Part shown: positions 1 to 10,436 of the stretch, one piece after another
Layout of the letters: each line of letters starts with the position of its first letter
Numbering within the stretch: the stretch's first letter is position 1
Assembly (NCBI RefSeq): GCF_000701525.1
Contig: NZ_KL370789.1
Coordinates: 62,001-126,000 of the forward strand
DNA from: Mesoplasma grammopterae ATCC 49580
GTDB taxonomy: Bacteria > Bacillota_I > Bacilli_A > Mycoplasmatales > Mycoplasmataceae
Reading direction: 5' to 3'
Length of the DNA stretch: 64,000 nucleotides
Program-made: the position numbers and the translations under genes
The notes under the pieces: generated by a model
Told to the model about the DNA's origin: nothing
Database searches by the model: none
What the model saw: the letters and a program-made list of their open reading frames with translations, nothing else

Positions 1-510
1 GAAATAAACAATATTCTAATTTCAAATAAACAACAAAAATTAGAATTAAATAAAGGGTTAAACATAATAAATTTTAAAATTGATTTAGGTAATATAAATA
101 AAACTAAAAATGATATAGAAGTTGATGTCTACATAAATAACAAGAACATTAACAGTTTAAAAACATCTGATTTACGTAAACAAATTTATTATTCAAAAAA
201 TTTTCAAATCAAATTTGGAACTATTTTTCAAAACATAACAACATCAAATAAAAATAGTATAAATATTTTTAATATTAAGGAAATTAATGAGCTTTTAAAT
301 AAATACTCAATCAAAATAACAAAGCTAGTAAAACCAGAAACTAATACTCAAATTGAAAAAGAAATAATTAAACTATTGAATGTGTTTTACATTAACAAAA
401 AAGTAATATTAATTAAAAATGATTTTCAAATATTAACTTTTGATGAAATAAAGTCAATTTTAACTATCTTTACTAAATTAAGTAATGATAAATTTTTGAT
501 TTTGTCTTAA
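1..510 (+). CDS. Unknown protein, 3' end only
   Basis: The open frame runs in from the left edge for 169 codons and ends with TAA; the start lies outside the window. The visible part is rich in Asn, Ile and Lys and has no membrane segment or motif I recognise. In many Firmicutes phoH or yqfF precedes ybeY, but nothing in this C-terminus lets me assign either. The protein end (KLSNDKFLILS) is followed by 31 bases and then ybeY, so it may be the first part of the same operon. Confidence 0.7.
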   Translation, partial: EINNILISNKQQKLELNKGLNIINFKIDLGNINKTKNDIEVDVYINNKNINSLKTSDLRKQIYYSKNFQIKFGTIFQNITTSNKNSINIFNIKEINELLNKYSIKITKLVKPETNTQIEKEIIKLLNVFYINKKVILIKNDFQILTFDEIKSILTIFTKLSNDKFLILS

Positions 511-541
511 AATTAATATATTAAAGTAAAAAGGAATAAGA

Positions 542-1051
542 ATGATAAGTATTGATTTTATAAATGAAACTGATTTAAAAGTAAAAGAATGAGAAGATTT
601 AGCAAAACAAATAATTAATTCAGTTTTTAAATATCTGAATTTAAAAAATAAAATAAATCTATCTATTACTTTTTTAGATAGTGAACCAGCTCAAAAAATA
701 AATCAAGAATATAGAAATCATTCTTATATACCTGATGTAACATCATTTCCAATAGAAATGTCACCACAAGAAATAAAAGCTTTAGGATATCAAGAAATAG
801 GAGATATCTTTATTTGTATTGAAGAAGCAGAAAGAAAAAGTATTAAATATCAACATTCTTTGAAAGAAGAAATGGGATTTTTATTTACTCATGGTTTTTT
901 ACACTTAATGGGTTATGATCATGAAACAAATGAAAAAGATGAAGAAGAAATGTTTTTCATTCAAGATGAAATACTTAAAATAAATAAAATAAATTACACA
1001 ATAAAATTTACTGAAGAAGATTATAAAGAAATAGAGGAAAAAGATGAATAA
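542..1051 (+). CDS. ybeY: Endoribonuclease YbeY (rRNA maturation)
   Basis: YbeY is a zinc-dependent endoribonuclease acting in 16S rRNA maturation and ribosome quality control. The 169-residue protein is the usual family length. It carries the signature HGFLHLMGYDH, in which His117, His121 and His127 form the metal site (H-x3-H-x5-H). One tryptophan near the N-terminus is encoded by TGA. The start at 542 follows an AAAGGAATAAGA ribosome binding stretch and gives the full N-terminal domain. The last 8 bases overlap era, so the two are translationally coupled; ybeY-era adjacency is typical of Firmicutes, although cdd and dgkA, often found between them, are absent here. Confidence 0.95.
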
Positions 1052-1949
1052 AATTAAATCAGGATTTATATCTATAGTTGGTAGACCAAACGTTGGTAAA
1101 TCAACTTTATTAAATAAAATAATAGGGCATAAAATTTCAATTGTTACAAATAAAGCTCAAACAACAAGAAATAATATAAGAGGTATTTTAACAGAAAAAG
1201 AATATCAATTGATATTTGTAGACACACCAGGAATACACACGTCAAAAAATCAAATTGATAGATTTATGAATTCTAGTGCTATGAGAAGTATGAAAGAAGT
1301 TGATGTTGTTGTATTTATGGCACCAGCTGATGAAACAATAGGAAAAAATGATTTATTTATATTAAATGAATTATCAAAAAAGAATGATATTAAAAAAATA
1401 CTTGTAATCTCAAAAGCTGACGTTGTTAGCAAAGAAAAATTATTTTTAAAAGCTACTGAATGAAATACATACGAACAAATTTTTGATGAAATTATTATTA
1501 CTTCGTCAACTGAAAATATTAATATTGATAAATTAATAGAAACAATTGTTGGTTTCTTGCCTGAAACAGGTCATTACTTTTATGATGAAGAATCTATTAC
1601 AGATCAACCTAATCGTTTTGCAATAAGAGAAATAATAAGAGAAAGCGTACTTTTAAAAGCTGGGCAAGAAGTTCCTCATTCAGTTGCTATACTTGTAGAT
1701 GAACTTGAAGAAACAGAAGATGAAATTAATATTGTTGCATCTATTATAGTTGAAAGAAAATCTCAAAAAGGAATCATTATCGGTCATCAAGGTAAAAAAA
1801 TAAGCGATATTAAATATAAATCAAGAAAACAAATAAGAGAACTTTTTGAAAAAGATGTTAATCTAGAATTATTTGTAAAAGTCCAAGAGAATTGAAGAAA
1901 CTCTGCAAGTTTAATTAAAAAGATGGGATACGACAAGGATAAATACTAA
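1044..1949 (+). CDS. era: GTPase Era
   Basis: Era binds the 3' end of 16S rRNA and acts in 30S subunit assembly. The 301-residue protein has the full architecture: G1 loop GRPNVGKST at residues 13-21, the TT of G2 near 40, G3 DTPG at 60-63, a G4 element SKAD at 123-126 (NKxD in most homologues, so Asn is replaced by Ser), and a C-terminal KH domain with GHQG near residue 247. Tryptophans are TGA codons. Its ATG lies inside the end of ybeY, and its TAA shares one base with the recO ATG, so three genes are tightly coupled. Confidence 0.96.
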
Positions 1950-2752
1950 TGAGTGAAGTAAAAATCAGAGGAATAGTTTTAGATTCTTTAAATTATGAAG
2001 AAAATGACAAAATTATTACAGTTTATTCTGATGAATTTGGGAAACTAAGTTTTATTGCTCTAGGTGCTAATAAAGCATCAAGCAAAAATAATTACTCACT
2101 TAATGTATTTTCTGAATCTGATTTTGAAATATTCAAATCAAGAAAAACACAATCAATTTCAAAATTAAAAACGGGAATATTAGTAAGAGATAATTTTAAA
2201 ATTGCAAAATCATATAATAATTATTTATTTGCAAGCATTATAAGTTCAGTTATTTTACAAGAAGAACTTTTTTATAACAAAGATTTTAAATTATTTGATA
2301 TGTTAAGAGAAGCTATAAGAAATATTAATGATGAGGTAAACCCTTTTTCAAATATGGTTTGATTTCTTTTTTACTCATTAAAAAATTTTGGAGGATACTG
2401 AGAATTAAATAAATGTTATCGTTGTAACAAAGCAAGTAAGATTTATAGAAAATTTGATCTTCAACATTATGGTTTAGTTTGCCCTAATTGTATTAATGAA
2501 AATGAAGAAGAACATGATTATGAATTTATTAAATATTTACAAAGAATGGATAATAATACTTTTTTCACTATTCAAAAATTCCCTATAAATGTTTCTTTTG
2601 AAATAATAATTTCTAAATTACTTTTAAGTTATTATCTTAATGAAATAGGAATATATTCATATCCTATGAATGAGATTTTAAAGAAAGAAGTTTATAAAGA
2701 TGACTCCTTTTGAGAGTACACTCATAAAGTGTTGACAAAAAATAGTATTTAA
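1949..2752 (+). CDS. recO: DNA repair protein RecO
   Basis: RecO loads RecA with RecR during recombinational repair. The 267-residue protein has the N-terminal OB-fold part (starting SEVKIRGIVLDSLNYEENDK) and, in the middle, a four-cysteine zinc motif, CYRCNK followed by LVCPNC. The start codon overlaps the era stop by one base. A hairpin followed by a U-rich stretch lies just downstream (2786-2802), so the ybeY-era-recO operon probably ends there. Tryptophans are read from TGA. Confidence 0.93.
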
Positions 2753-2765
2753 AGGTAAAATCATT

Positions 2766-2771
2766 TATAAT
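2766..2771 (+). promoter_or_regulatory. Putative -10 box upstream of glyS
   Basis: A perfect TATAAT 72 bases before the glyS ATG. No good -35 lies 16-18 bases upstream; a TTGACA at 2732-2737 is too far away (28 bases). If it is used, transcription starts near 2778, before the hairpin at 2786-2802. Confidence 0.45.
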
Positions 2772-2785
2772 TGAAATAGTTTTAT

Positions 2786-2812
2786 GTCAGCCAAATGCTG
2801 ACTTTTGTTATT
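2786..2812 (+). terminator. Hairpin with U tract between recO and glyS
   Basis: A perfect 6-bp stem GTCAGC/GCTGAC with a five-base loop, followed by TTTTGTTATTTT. It can terminate the recO operon. Because a TATAAT lies upstream, it could also sit in the glyS leader as an attenuator. No T-box elements are visible. Confidence 0.65.
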
Positions 2813-2842
2813 TTATATACAAGACTATTAAGGAGAAAAAAT

Positions 2843-4198
2843 ATGGAAAAATTAATTGCCCATTTAAAATCTCAAGGTTTTATTTTTCAAGGTTCAGAAA
2901 TTTATGGTGGATTAGCTAATTCTTGAGATTATGGACCATTGGGTGTAGAAGTTAAAAATAAATTAAAGCAAGCTTGATGAAATCATTTTGTTAGAAAAAA
3001 CCCTTACAATATCGGTTTAGATAGTTCAATCATTTTGAACTCAAGTGTTTGAAAAGCTAGTGGTCATATAGACGGGTTTAATGATCCATTAATTGATTGC
3101 AAAAAATGTAACAGTAGATGAAGAGCAGATAAATTAATTGAAGAATTTAATTCTGAAATTAATGCTGGAGTTATGACAGAAAATCAAATGGAAGAATTTA
3201 TTAAAGAACAAAACATAAAGTGTCCAAAATGTCAGGCATGTGATTTTACACAAATAAGAAAATTTGCACTAATGTTTAAAACTAATCAAGGAGTTCTTGA
3301 AGATGAATCTTCTTCTGTATATTTAAGACCTGAAACAGCGCAAGGTATTTTTATAAACTTTAAAAATGCTCAAAGATCATTGAGAAAAAAATTACCTTTT
3401 GGTATTGGTCAAATTGGTAAATCTTTCAGAAATGAAATTACACCAGGTAACTTTATTTTTAGAACACGTGAATTTGAACAAATGGAATTAGAATTCTTTT
3501 TTAATCCATCTGATGAAAAAGATTGATTCTCATACTGATTAAATGAAGTCGAAACATTCTTACAAGATAAAATTCAAATTAATAAAGAAAATTACAGAGT
3601 TAGAAGTCATGAAAAAGATGAATTAGCACATTACTCAACAGCAACTAGTGATATTGAATTTAAATTCCCATTTGGTTGAGGAGAATTATGAGGAGTTGCA
3701 CATAGAGGTAATTTTGACTTAAATGCTCATCAAGAAGCATCTAAGCAAGATTTAACTTATTTAGATCCAACTACTAATCAAAAAGTTTTACCGCATGTAA
3801 TTGAACCAAGTGTTGGTGTTGAAAGAATGATGTTAGCTATTTTATGACAAGCATATCATGAAGAAGATTTAGGCGAAGGAAATTCACGTATAGTTATGAA
3901 ATTGCCATATAACCTAGCTCCTTATCAAATTGCTGTTATGCCTTTACAAAAACAACAAAATGATCAAGCACTAGCTCTATATTCAAATCTTTTAAATAAT
4001 TTTGATGTTACATATGATGAAACAGGAAATGTTGGTAAAAGATATAGAAGACAAGATGCAATTGGAACACCATTCGTGATAACAGTTGACTTTGACACAC
4101 CAGAAACAAATTCAGTTACAGTAAGAGAAAGAGACTCAATGGAACAAGTTCGTATTAATTTAGATGAACTTGAAACATATTTAAAAGCAAAATTTTAA
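2843..4198 (+). CDS. glyS: Glycyl-tRNA synthetase (class II, single chain)
   Basis: Charges tRNA-Gly with glycine. At 451 residues it is the dimeric alpha2-type enzyme (GlyQS-like single polypeptide) used by Mollicutes and eukaryotes. Visible elements are an N-terminal segment [16 protein letters not shown], cysteine pairs ([17 protein letters not shown]) of a zinc-binding insert, class II motif 2 ([19 protein letters not shown]), motif 3 ([12 protein letters not shown]), and a C-terminal anticodon-binding domain starting near [11 protein letters not shown]. The start follows AAGGAG. It is the first gene of a run glyS-dnaG-rpoD-trmK-nif3-helicase. The matching tRNA-Gly(UCC) is at 23031-23104. 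Confidence 0.96.
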
Positions 4199-4226
4199 TT
4201 TTTAATTTTGAAAGGAAGTGATACTC

Positions 4227-6098
4227 ATGTTAATACCAAAAGAAGTTATTGACGATATTATTGAAAAATCAGACATAGTTTCAATTGTAAGCGAAAGAGT
4301 AGCACTTTCAAAAAAAGGTAGAAACTTTTGAGGTTTATGTCCCTTTCATCAAGACCAAAATGCTTCAATGTCTGTTTCACCAGAAAAAAAATTTTTCAAA
4401 TGTTTTTCTTGCCAAGTTTCTGGTACAGTTTTAGACTTTGTTAAAGACTTTGATAATATAAGTTTTCAAGAAGCTATAAAAAAATTAGCAGTTATATTAA
4501 ACTATGATTTGTCTAAATTTGAAAATGAAAATCCAGTTAAACAAAATAAAAATACAATTATTTATAAACTTAATGAAGAATCTTTAGCATTTTTTAAATT
4601 AAACTTAAGATCTAATGAAGCAAAGCCTGCTGTCAAATACCTTCATTCAAGAGACATAACAAATGAAGATATTGCATTTTTTGAAATAGGATTTTTACCA
4701 AAGCATAATAGTTTAGTTGAACACTTAATAAGCAAAGGATACAACATATCAGATATTGTTGAAGCTGGATTGGGGACTTATAACGAAGATCGCCAAAAAA
4801 TGTATGATATTTTTACTGATAGAATAATGTTTCCAATAAGAAATGAAAATAAAGAATTAATTGGTTTTAGTGGAAGAATTATTGAAACAAATTCTGAAAA
4901 ACCAAAATATTTAAATACAAAAGAAACGCCAGTATTTTCAAAAAGAAAAATAGCTTACAACTTTAGTGAGGCTATTAAATCAGCGCGAATTAAAAAAGAA
5001 TTAATTGTTTTAGAAGGATACATGGATGTTATCAGTTTGCATAAAAATGGAATAGATAACACAATAGCTTTAATGGGAACCGCTCTTTCACAATATCATG
5101 TTAATATTTTCAAAAATATTAAAGGAACTATAAAAATGTTTTTGGATGGTGATGAGCCTGGTATAAAGGGTAATATAGAGGCTTCCCAAACATTAATTTT
5201 AAATAATAAAAAGGTACTGGTAGTTAATAACCCTACAAATAACGATCCAGATGAATTAATAAAACAAGGTAAAAAAGCTGAAATTGAAAAAATGATTTCT
5301 GAAGCTTTAAATCCTTTGGAATACATTATTTCAAAACGTTGACCAAAAGTTAATTCAAAAGATTTTAATTCTGTTGAAGAATTTATGAAAGAAATATGTT
5401 CATTTGTATTAAAGTGTAACAACAATATACTTTATGAAACTTCAATTGAGGAACTTGAAAAAATAACTGGTCTTTCAAAAGAAGCAATTATTAATTTTTA
5501 TAAAAAAATATCAAATAAACAATTAAATAATATTTCTAACAGTATGGTTGAAGAAGTTAAAACAAGTTCTGAAAAACAAGAAGTTAATAATAAAAATACG
5601 AGTTTTAATATTTTGTCTTCATTAAAAGCTTATGAATTGGCAGAAAAAACTATTTTATTTGATTTAATAAAATCTAATAAAAACTTAGAACTGATAAAAG
5701 ATAAAATTAGAGAAGTAAAATTCCCACATAAAGAATTTGGAAGATTAATTTTAAAAATAATTAATTCTTACGAAGAAAACATGAATTACAACGAGACTGA
5801 AATAAAAGAAATAATTAATCAAAACTTTTCTCAAGAAACACTTGAAGAAATAAACTTGTATGAATCTGATCCATTAATGGTAAGAATAAAACCTGAAACA
5901 AATACAGCTAAGCTAATTGAAAATTCATTTGAAAAATTAAAAATGTATTCTAATGAGAAAAAAATAGCAGAAATTAATGAAATGTTAAATTCAAATAATT
6001 TGAGTAAAAACGATCGAGATAATTTAATGGACATTTTATCTGAAAGAATTAAAAAAAGAGAAGAATGACTAGGAAATTTTAACGATAAGAACAACTAA
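4227..6098 (+). CDS. dnaG: DNA primase DnaG
   Basis: Makes RNA primers at the replication fork. The 623-residue protein has an N-terminal CHC2 zinc finger with Cys38, His41, Cys59 and Cys62, the catalytic TOPRIM fold with Glu263 in EGYMDV and FLDGDEPG near residue 305, and a low-complexity C-terminal region that in other bacteria contacts the helicase. The ATG at 4227 follows GAAAGGAAGTG. Two TGA codons (at about 4330 and 5340) and one near the end are tryptophans; reading them as stops would cut the protein into pieces. The order glyS-dnaG-rpoD is the classical macromolecular-synthesis arrangement of Firmicutes. Confidence 0.95.
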
Positions 6099-6114
6099 TG
6101 AAAGAGGTAACTAT

Positions 6115-7530
6115 ATGAAAAAATATATGGATAAAAAAGAAATAGCAAAAATTAAAACAATTGAAGATTTTTATGAATCAACAGTAGAATTTGCAAAACA
6201 AAATAATAATGAAATAACATCTGAAGAAGTTCAAATGAGTTTTAGTAAAATCTTTGCAAATGCAACTGATAATGAATATGAAAAATTATTAGAAGATTTA
6301 CAAGCAAAAGGAATTCAATTCACAGATTTAGAAGATATTGATATTGATGAAGAAATTGATCTTGATGAAGAAGTTGAAGAAGACGCTGAAGTAAGCGACG
6401 ATGATGCTTATGCTGATGAATTAATCGGAGAAAGAAAAGGCCCAGGTAGAAGACCAAAAGATGCTGGTACAACTAAATACAGAGTTGGATCAATTTCAAA
6501 TGAGACTAAAATTCAAGATTTAATTAAAACATACTTTTCAACTATTGGACAAACTAAAATTTTAACTAAAGATCAAGAAATTGTTTATGCTAAATTAGCT
6601 AATTCAGAAGATCCAGAAGAAAGAAAAGAAGGAAGAGATATGTTAATCACTTCTAACTTAAAATTAGTTATTTCAGTTGCTAGAAAACATTTAAATAGAG
6701 GTTTAGATTTTGCAGATTTAATTGAAGAGGGAAATATTGGTTTAATTAAAGCTGTTGATAAATTTGATTATGAAAAAGGATTTAAGTTTTCAACATATGC
6801 AACATGATGAATTCGTCAAGCTATAACAAGAGCTATTGCTGATCAAGCTAGAACAATTAGAATACCAGTTCATATGGTTGAAACAATTAATAAACTTTCT
6901 AGAATTGAAAGACAATTAACTCAAGAACTAGGAAGAGAACCATCATCAAAAGAAGTTGCAGAAAGAATGGGTGGAGACATGACAGCTGAAAAAGTTGTTG
7001 AAATTAAAAAAATTGCTGTTGAACCTGTTAGTTTAGAAAAACCATTTGGTGATGAAGATGATACTCACTTTGGAGATTTTGTTGAAGACAAAGATATGAT
7101 TTCTCCAACAGACTTTACTGAAAAAGAAATTTTAAGAGAAGTTATAGACAAAGTATTTGAAGATATGCCAGCAAGAGAAGAAAAAGTTATCCGTATGAGA
7201 TACGGGATTGTTCCAACAAAAGTTAGAACATTAATTAGACTTGCTGAAGAATGTAATGATGAAACTGCTGGAGAATTAGCTAAAGCAATTAATAAACTAG
7301 ATATTCACTTAGAGACTCCTGTTGAAAAAATCAGAACAGTTGACAGTAAAATAATTCAAGACCATTTATTAAAATATGAAGCATCAAAAACTTTAGAAGA
7401 AGTTGGTAAAGAATTAAATGTTACAAGAGAAAGAATCAGACAAATTGAAGCTAAAACAATTAGAAAATTAAAACAACCTGCAAATGCTAATAAATCAGGT
7501 AAAGTTTTAAAAGAATTTTACAAAGGTTAA
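6115..7530 (+). CDS. rpoD: Principal RNA polymerase sigma factor RpoD, with an insertion in region 4
   Basis: The housekeeping sigma factor directs RNA polymerase to TATAAT-type promoters, which match the -10 boxes seen throughout the window. The 471-residue protein has an acidic segment (about residues 75-102, runs of Asp and Glu), region 2 around [21 protein letters not shown] and the WW of region 2.4, region 3, and region 4 ending in [16 protein letters not shown]. Between the start of region 4 (VIRMRYGI) and the conserved [15 protein letters not shown] there are roughly 57 extra residues (about 368-424) where most bacteria have about ten. Whether this insert is shared by all Entomoplasmatales I cannot tell. 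The start at 6115 follows GAAAGAGGTAAC. TGA encodes both Trp of the WW pair. Confidence 0.96.
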
Positions 7531-7531
7531 T

Positions 7532-8221
7532 ATGCTGACAAAAAGACTAAGAACTATTGCTGAATTAATTGATTCTTGCAATGTTGTCGCAGATATTGGT
7601 ACAGATCATGCATATTTACCAATAACTTTAGTTAAAGAAAAAAGAACTAAGTTTGCTTATGCTGTTGATGTTAATGATGAACCTTTAGGTTGAGCTAAAA
7701 AGAACATCAACATGTATAACTGCAATAATCAAATACAAACTATCTTAAGTGATGGTTTGGATTTTGTTTTAGAAGAACAAATTCAATTTATTGATGTTGT
7801 TACAATTTGCGGTTTAGGCAGTACAACCATTCTTGATATTGTAAAAAAAGATAATAATAAAATTGGTAAGTACATTATTTGTTCTAATACAGAAATTAGT
7901 AACATAAGAGAATGAGTTTTTGAAAAACAATATTCAATAAGCTTTGAAGATTTTATAATTGATAGCAAAAAAGGTTATTGAGTAATTGTTATTGAAAAAA
8001 ACAAAACTAACTTAATTACGAAAAGCGATATTTCTTTTGGAAACAAAAAATACTTTATAAATAATGATGAAGTTATAAAATACTATGATAATGAAATTAA
8101 AAAGTTTGAAAAAATATTAAGTAAAATTGATGTTGAAAAACACTATAATTCTCATGAAGAAATAACAAATAAGATTATAGAAATTAGAGGATACTTAAAT
8201 GAAATTAATAAAATTGATTAA
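7532..8221 (+). CDS. trmK: tRNA (adenine22-N1)-methyltransferase TrmK
   Basis: TrmK (YqfN) methylates N1 of A22 in the tRNA D-arm using SAM. The 229-residue protein has the SAM-binding motif VADIGTDHAYLPI near residues 18-30, an acidic loop AVDVNDEPL, and the family's ITICGLG-like motif here as VTICGLGSTTI. It starts one base after the rpoD stop and is followed by nif3 with overlap, the same order (rpoD/sigA-trmK-nif3) as in Bacillus. Tryptophans at LGWAKK and EWVFEK are TGA codons. Confidence 0.9.
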
Positions 8222-8975
8222 ATATTTAGAAAAAAAGTTTCCTGCTAACAAAGGTTATGAATGAGATAATGTAGGTATTCAAAAATTTAATAAAAAAGTG
8301 GTTAATTTTGATAAAGAAATTTCAAACGTTTTGATCACAATGGATTTAAATAATGAGTCATTAAAACAAATGAAAAGTAGTAAAATTGATTTTATTATTA
8401 CTAGACACCCTTTTATATTTAATGAATTAAATAAAGAGAAAGAGAATCCCTTTAAAAAAGAACTAATTAAATATTTAACAAAAGAAGATATATATGTTTT
8501 TTCAATTCATACAAATTATGATATTTGTGGATATAAAGCTTTTATTGATCAGTTAACAAAAGTATTTAAAATAAAGAGTGCAAAATTTCCATTATTTAAT
8601 AAAGAGTATTTAGAAGTTAATTTAAATAGTGACATATCAAGAGTTGATTTAATTCAAAACTTGAAGAATATTTTTCAAGTTGAAACAGTTCAAATAAATT
8701 CATATGAAAATTTTAAAGTATCTAAATTTTTAATAAATCAAGGAAGCGGAGCTAGTTCAATGATTTCTAAACAAATTCAAGATTGCATTTTCATAACTGG
8801 TGAAGCTAAGTGAAGTGATTGAATATATGCAAATGACAATAATGTAACTTTAATAACTGTTGGTCATTACATGGAAAACTATTTCATTAATGATATTGAA
8901 GAAAGATTGTCAAATAATTTTAAAGATTTAAAGATAAAGAAAGTAGATATAAAGGAACAATACTATGTCAAATAA
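8199..8975 (+). CDS. Nif3-like dinuclear metal centre protein (YqfO type)
   Basis: Nif3/YqfO family proteins form ring-shaped oligomers with a two-metal site; the biochemical role is still debated, and some databases call them GTP cyclohydrolase 1 type 2. This 258-residue copy begins MKLIKLIKYLEKKFPANKGYEWDNVGIQ. It carries ITRHPFIFN, where most members have HHP(L/I)xF, and SIHTNYD near residue 105, which supplies metal ligands; the first His of the usual HHP is Arg here. The start lies within the end of trmK and follows AGAGG. The end overlaps the helicase start by 11 bases. Confidence 0.88.
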
Positions 8976-10347
8976 TAACGAAAGAAAGTTTAGTGATTTT
9001 GGTTTCAAAAAATACATTAATGATACTTTAAAAGAAATAAATTTTGAAACACCAACTAGAATTCAAACTGAGATAATACCTTTAATCAAAAAACATCAAA
9101 ATGTTATTGCTCTTTCTCACACAGGGACAGGAAAAACTCATGCTTTTTTACTACCTATTTTAAATAATTTAAAATTTGATCAAGATAAGAAAAATGTACA
9201 AGCATTAATTATTGCACCAACAAGAGAATTGGCAAAACAAATTTTTGATAATGTTAAGCCTTTCACAAAAAATGAGCATCAATTAAAAGTAGATTTATTT
9301 ATTGGTGGAGAAGACATAAATAAACAAATTGAATCCTTAGGTAAAAGACAACCAACAATTGCTGTTGGTACACCAACAAGAATTAAAGAGTTATATGAAC
9401 AAAATCATCTTAAAGCTACAACATCAGATTACATTATTATTGATGAGTGTGACATGATATTTGATTTAGGTTTCATTGAAGATGTTGATTTTGTTGTTTC
9501 AAAAGCAAAACAAAATGTAAACTTATCTATGTTTAGTGCAACTATTCCCGAACAATTAAGACCTTTTGTTTCTAAGTATGCTAGAAATGCACATTTTATA
9601 GATGTAACTGAAAAAAATGTATCAAGCAAAAACATAAAACACGTTTTAATTGAAACAAAGAATAGAGAAACTGATTTAGTATTATCAAATCTTTTAAATT
9701 CAATTAATCCATATTTATGTCTTATATTTTCAAACCATAAAGAAGACATTCCTAAGTATGTTAAATTAATTCGTGAAATAACAGGTCAAAATGTTGGTGA
9801 ACTACATGGTGATTTACAACCAAGAACAAGAATGAATATGCTTAAAAAAATTAAAAACAATGAATTTAAGTTTGTTGTTGCAACAGACGTGGCTGCAAGG
9901 GGTGTTGACATAATTGGTGTCAGTCATGTTATTTCAATTGACTTACCAACAGATCTTTCATATTACATACACAGAAGTGGAAGAACTGGTAGAAGCAAGA
10001 TGACTGGTGAAAGTTATGTTTTATTTAATGTTAAGAATCAAGAAAAAATTGAAGCTCTAGAGAAAATTGGAATTGAGTTTGTTCGCTTAAGAATGGACAA
10101 TAATCAGCTAATTGAAATAAGAAATAAAAACAAGAAAAAAGCTAAGCATTATGAAGACTTAGATACTGATTCAAAAAAAGTTATTGCAAAGTATAGTAAT
10201 CAAAAAGTTAAACCTGGTTATAAGAAAAAAAGAAAAAGAGAACTTGATGAAATTACAAGAAAAAAACGTCGTGAACATATTAAAAAAAGTATTGATAAAA
10301 TCAAAAAAGAAAAGTATAGAAAACGTCGTGAAGAATTATTTGATTAA
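8965..10347 (+). CDS. DEAD-box RNA helicase (CshB-like)
   Basis: ATP-dependent RNA helicase, by position and family probably involved in ribosome assembly or RNA decay. The 460-residue protein has the Q motif (FETPTRIQ), Walker A SHTGTGKT near residue 54, PTRELAKQ, motif II as DECD rather than DEAD, SAT, and the C-terminal HRSGRTGR. The last 75 residues are a lysine/arginine-rich tail that probably binds RNA. The gene follows nif3 as cshB does in Bacillus, which is why I favour CshB over CshA. A hairpin downstream ends the operon. Confidence 0.92.
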   Translation: MSNNNERKFSDFGFKKYINDTLKEINFETPTRIQTEIIPLIKKHQNVIALSHTGTGKTHAFLLPILNNLKFDQDKKNVQALIIAPTRELAKQIFDNVKPFTKNEHQLKVDLFIGGEDINKQIESLGKRQPTIAVGTPTRIKELYEQNHLKATTSDYIIIDECDMIFDLGFIEDVDFVVSKAKQNVNLSMFSATIPEQLRPFVSKYARNAHFIDVTEKNVSSKNIKHVLIETKNRETDLVLSNLLNSINPYLCLIFSNHKEDIPKYVKLIREITGQNVGELHGDLQPRTRMNMLKKIKNNEFKFVVATDVAARGVDIIGVSHVISIDLPTDLSYYIHRSGRTGRSKMTGESYVLFNVKNQEKIEALEKIGIEFVRLRMDNNQLIEIRNKNKKKAKHYEDLDTDSKKVIAKYSNQKVKPGYKKKRKRELDEITRKKRREHIKKSIDKIKKEKYRKRREELFD

Positions 10348-10353
10348 TATTTA

Positions 10354-10384
10354 AAAAAGTGGATTATTCTGCTTTTTATTTTTA
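10354..10384 (+). terminator. Probable terminator after the DEAD-box helicase gene
   Basis: A 10-bp stem made of AAAAAGTGGA and TCTGCTTTTT with two G-U pairs and a 4-base loop, followed by a U-rich tail. It separates the helicase operon from the next membrane-protein gene. Confidence 0.55.
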
Positions 10385-10436
10385 TATTTTTTAGTATTAT
10401 TAAAAATAGAAATAATCAAATCAAAGGAAAGTAGAT

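Noticed and set aside
1250-1432. Minus-strand open frames opposite era, dnaG, the DEAD-box helicase, secDF and others
   Set aside because: They lie entirely within well-identified + strand genes, have no ribosome binding site and no recognisable protein features; they are shadows of A+T-rich coding DNA.
2753-2842. T-box riboswitch ahead of glyS
   Set aside because: The gap is only 90 bases, with no specifier loop or T-box sequence; only a simple hairpin is present.
4386-4401. A8-T5 tract in dnaG and similar short A runs in core genes as slippage switches
   Set aside because: Runs of 7-9 A are expected in Lys-rich A+T-rich genes; only the 15 and 16 A runs, placed between promoter elements, stand out.
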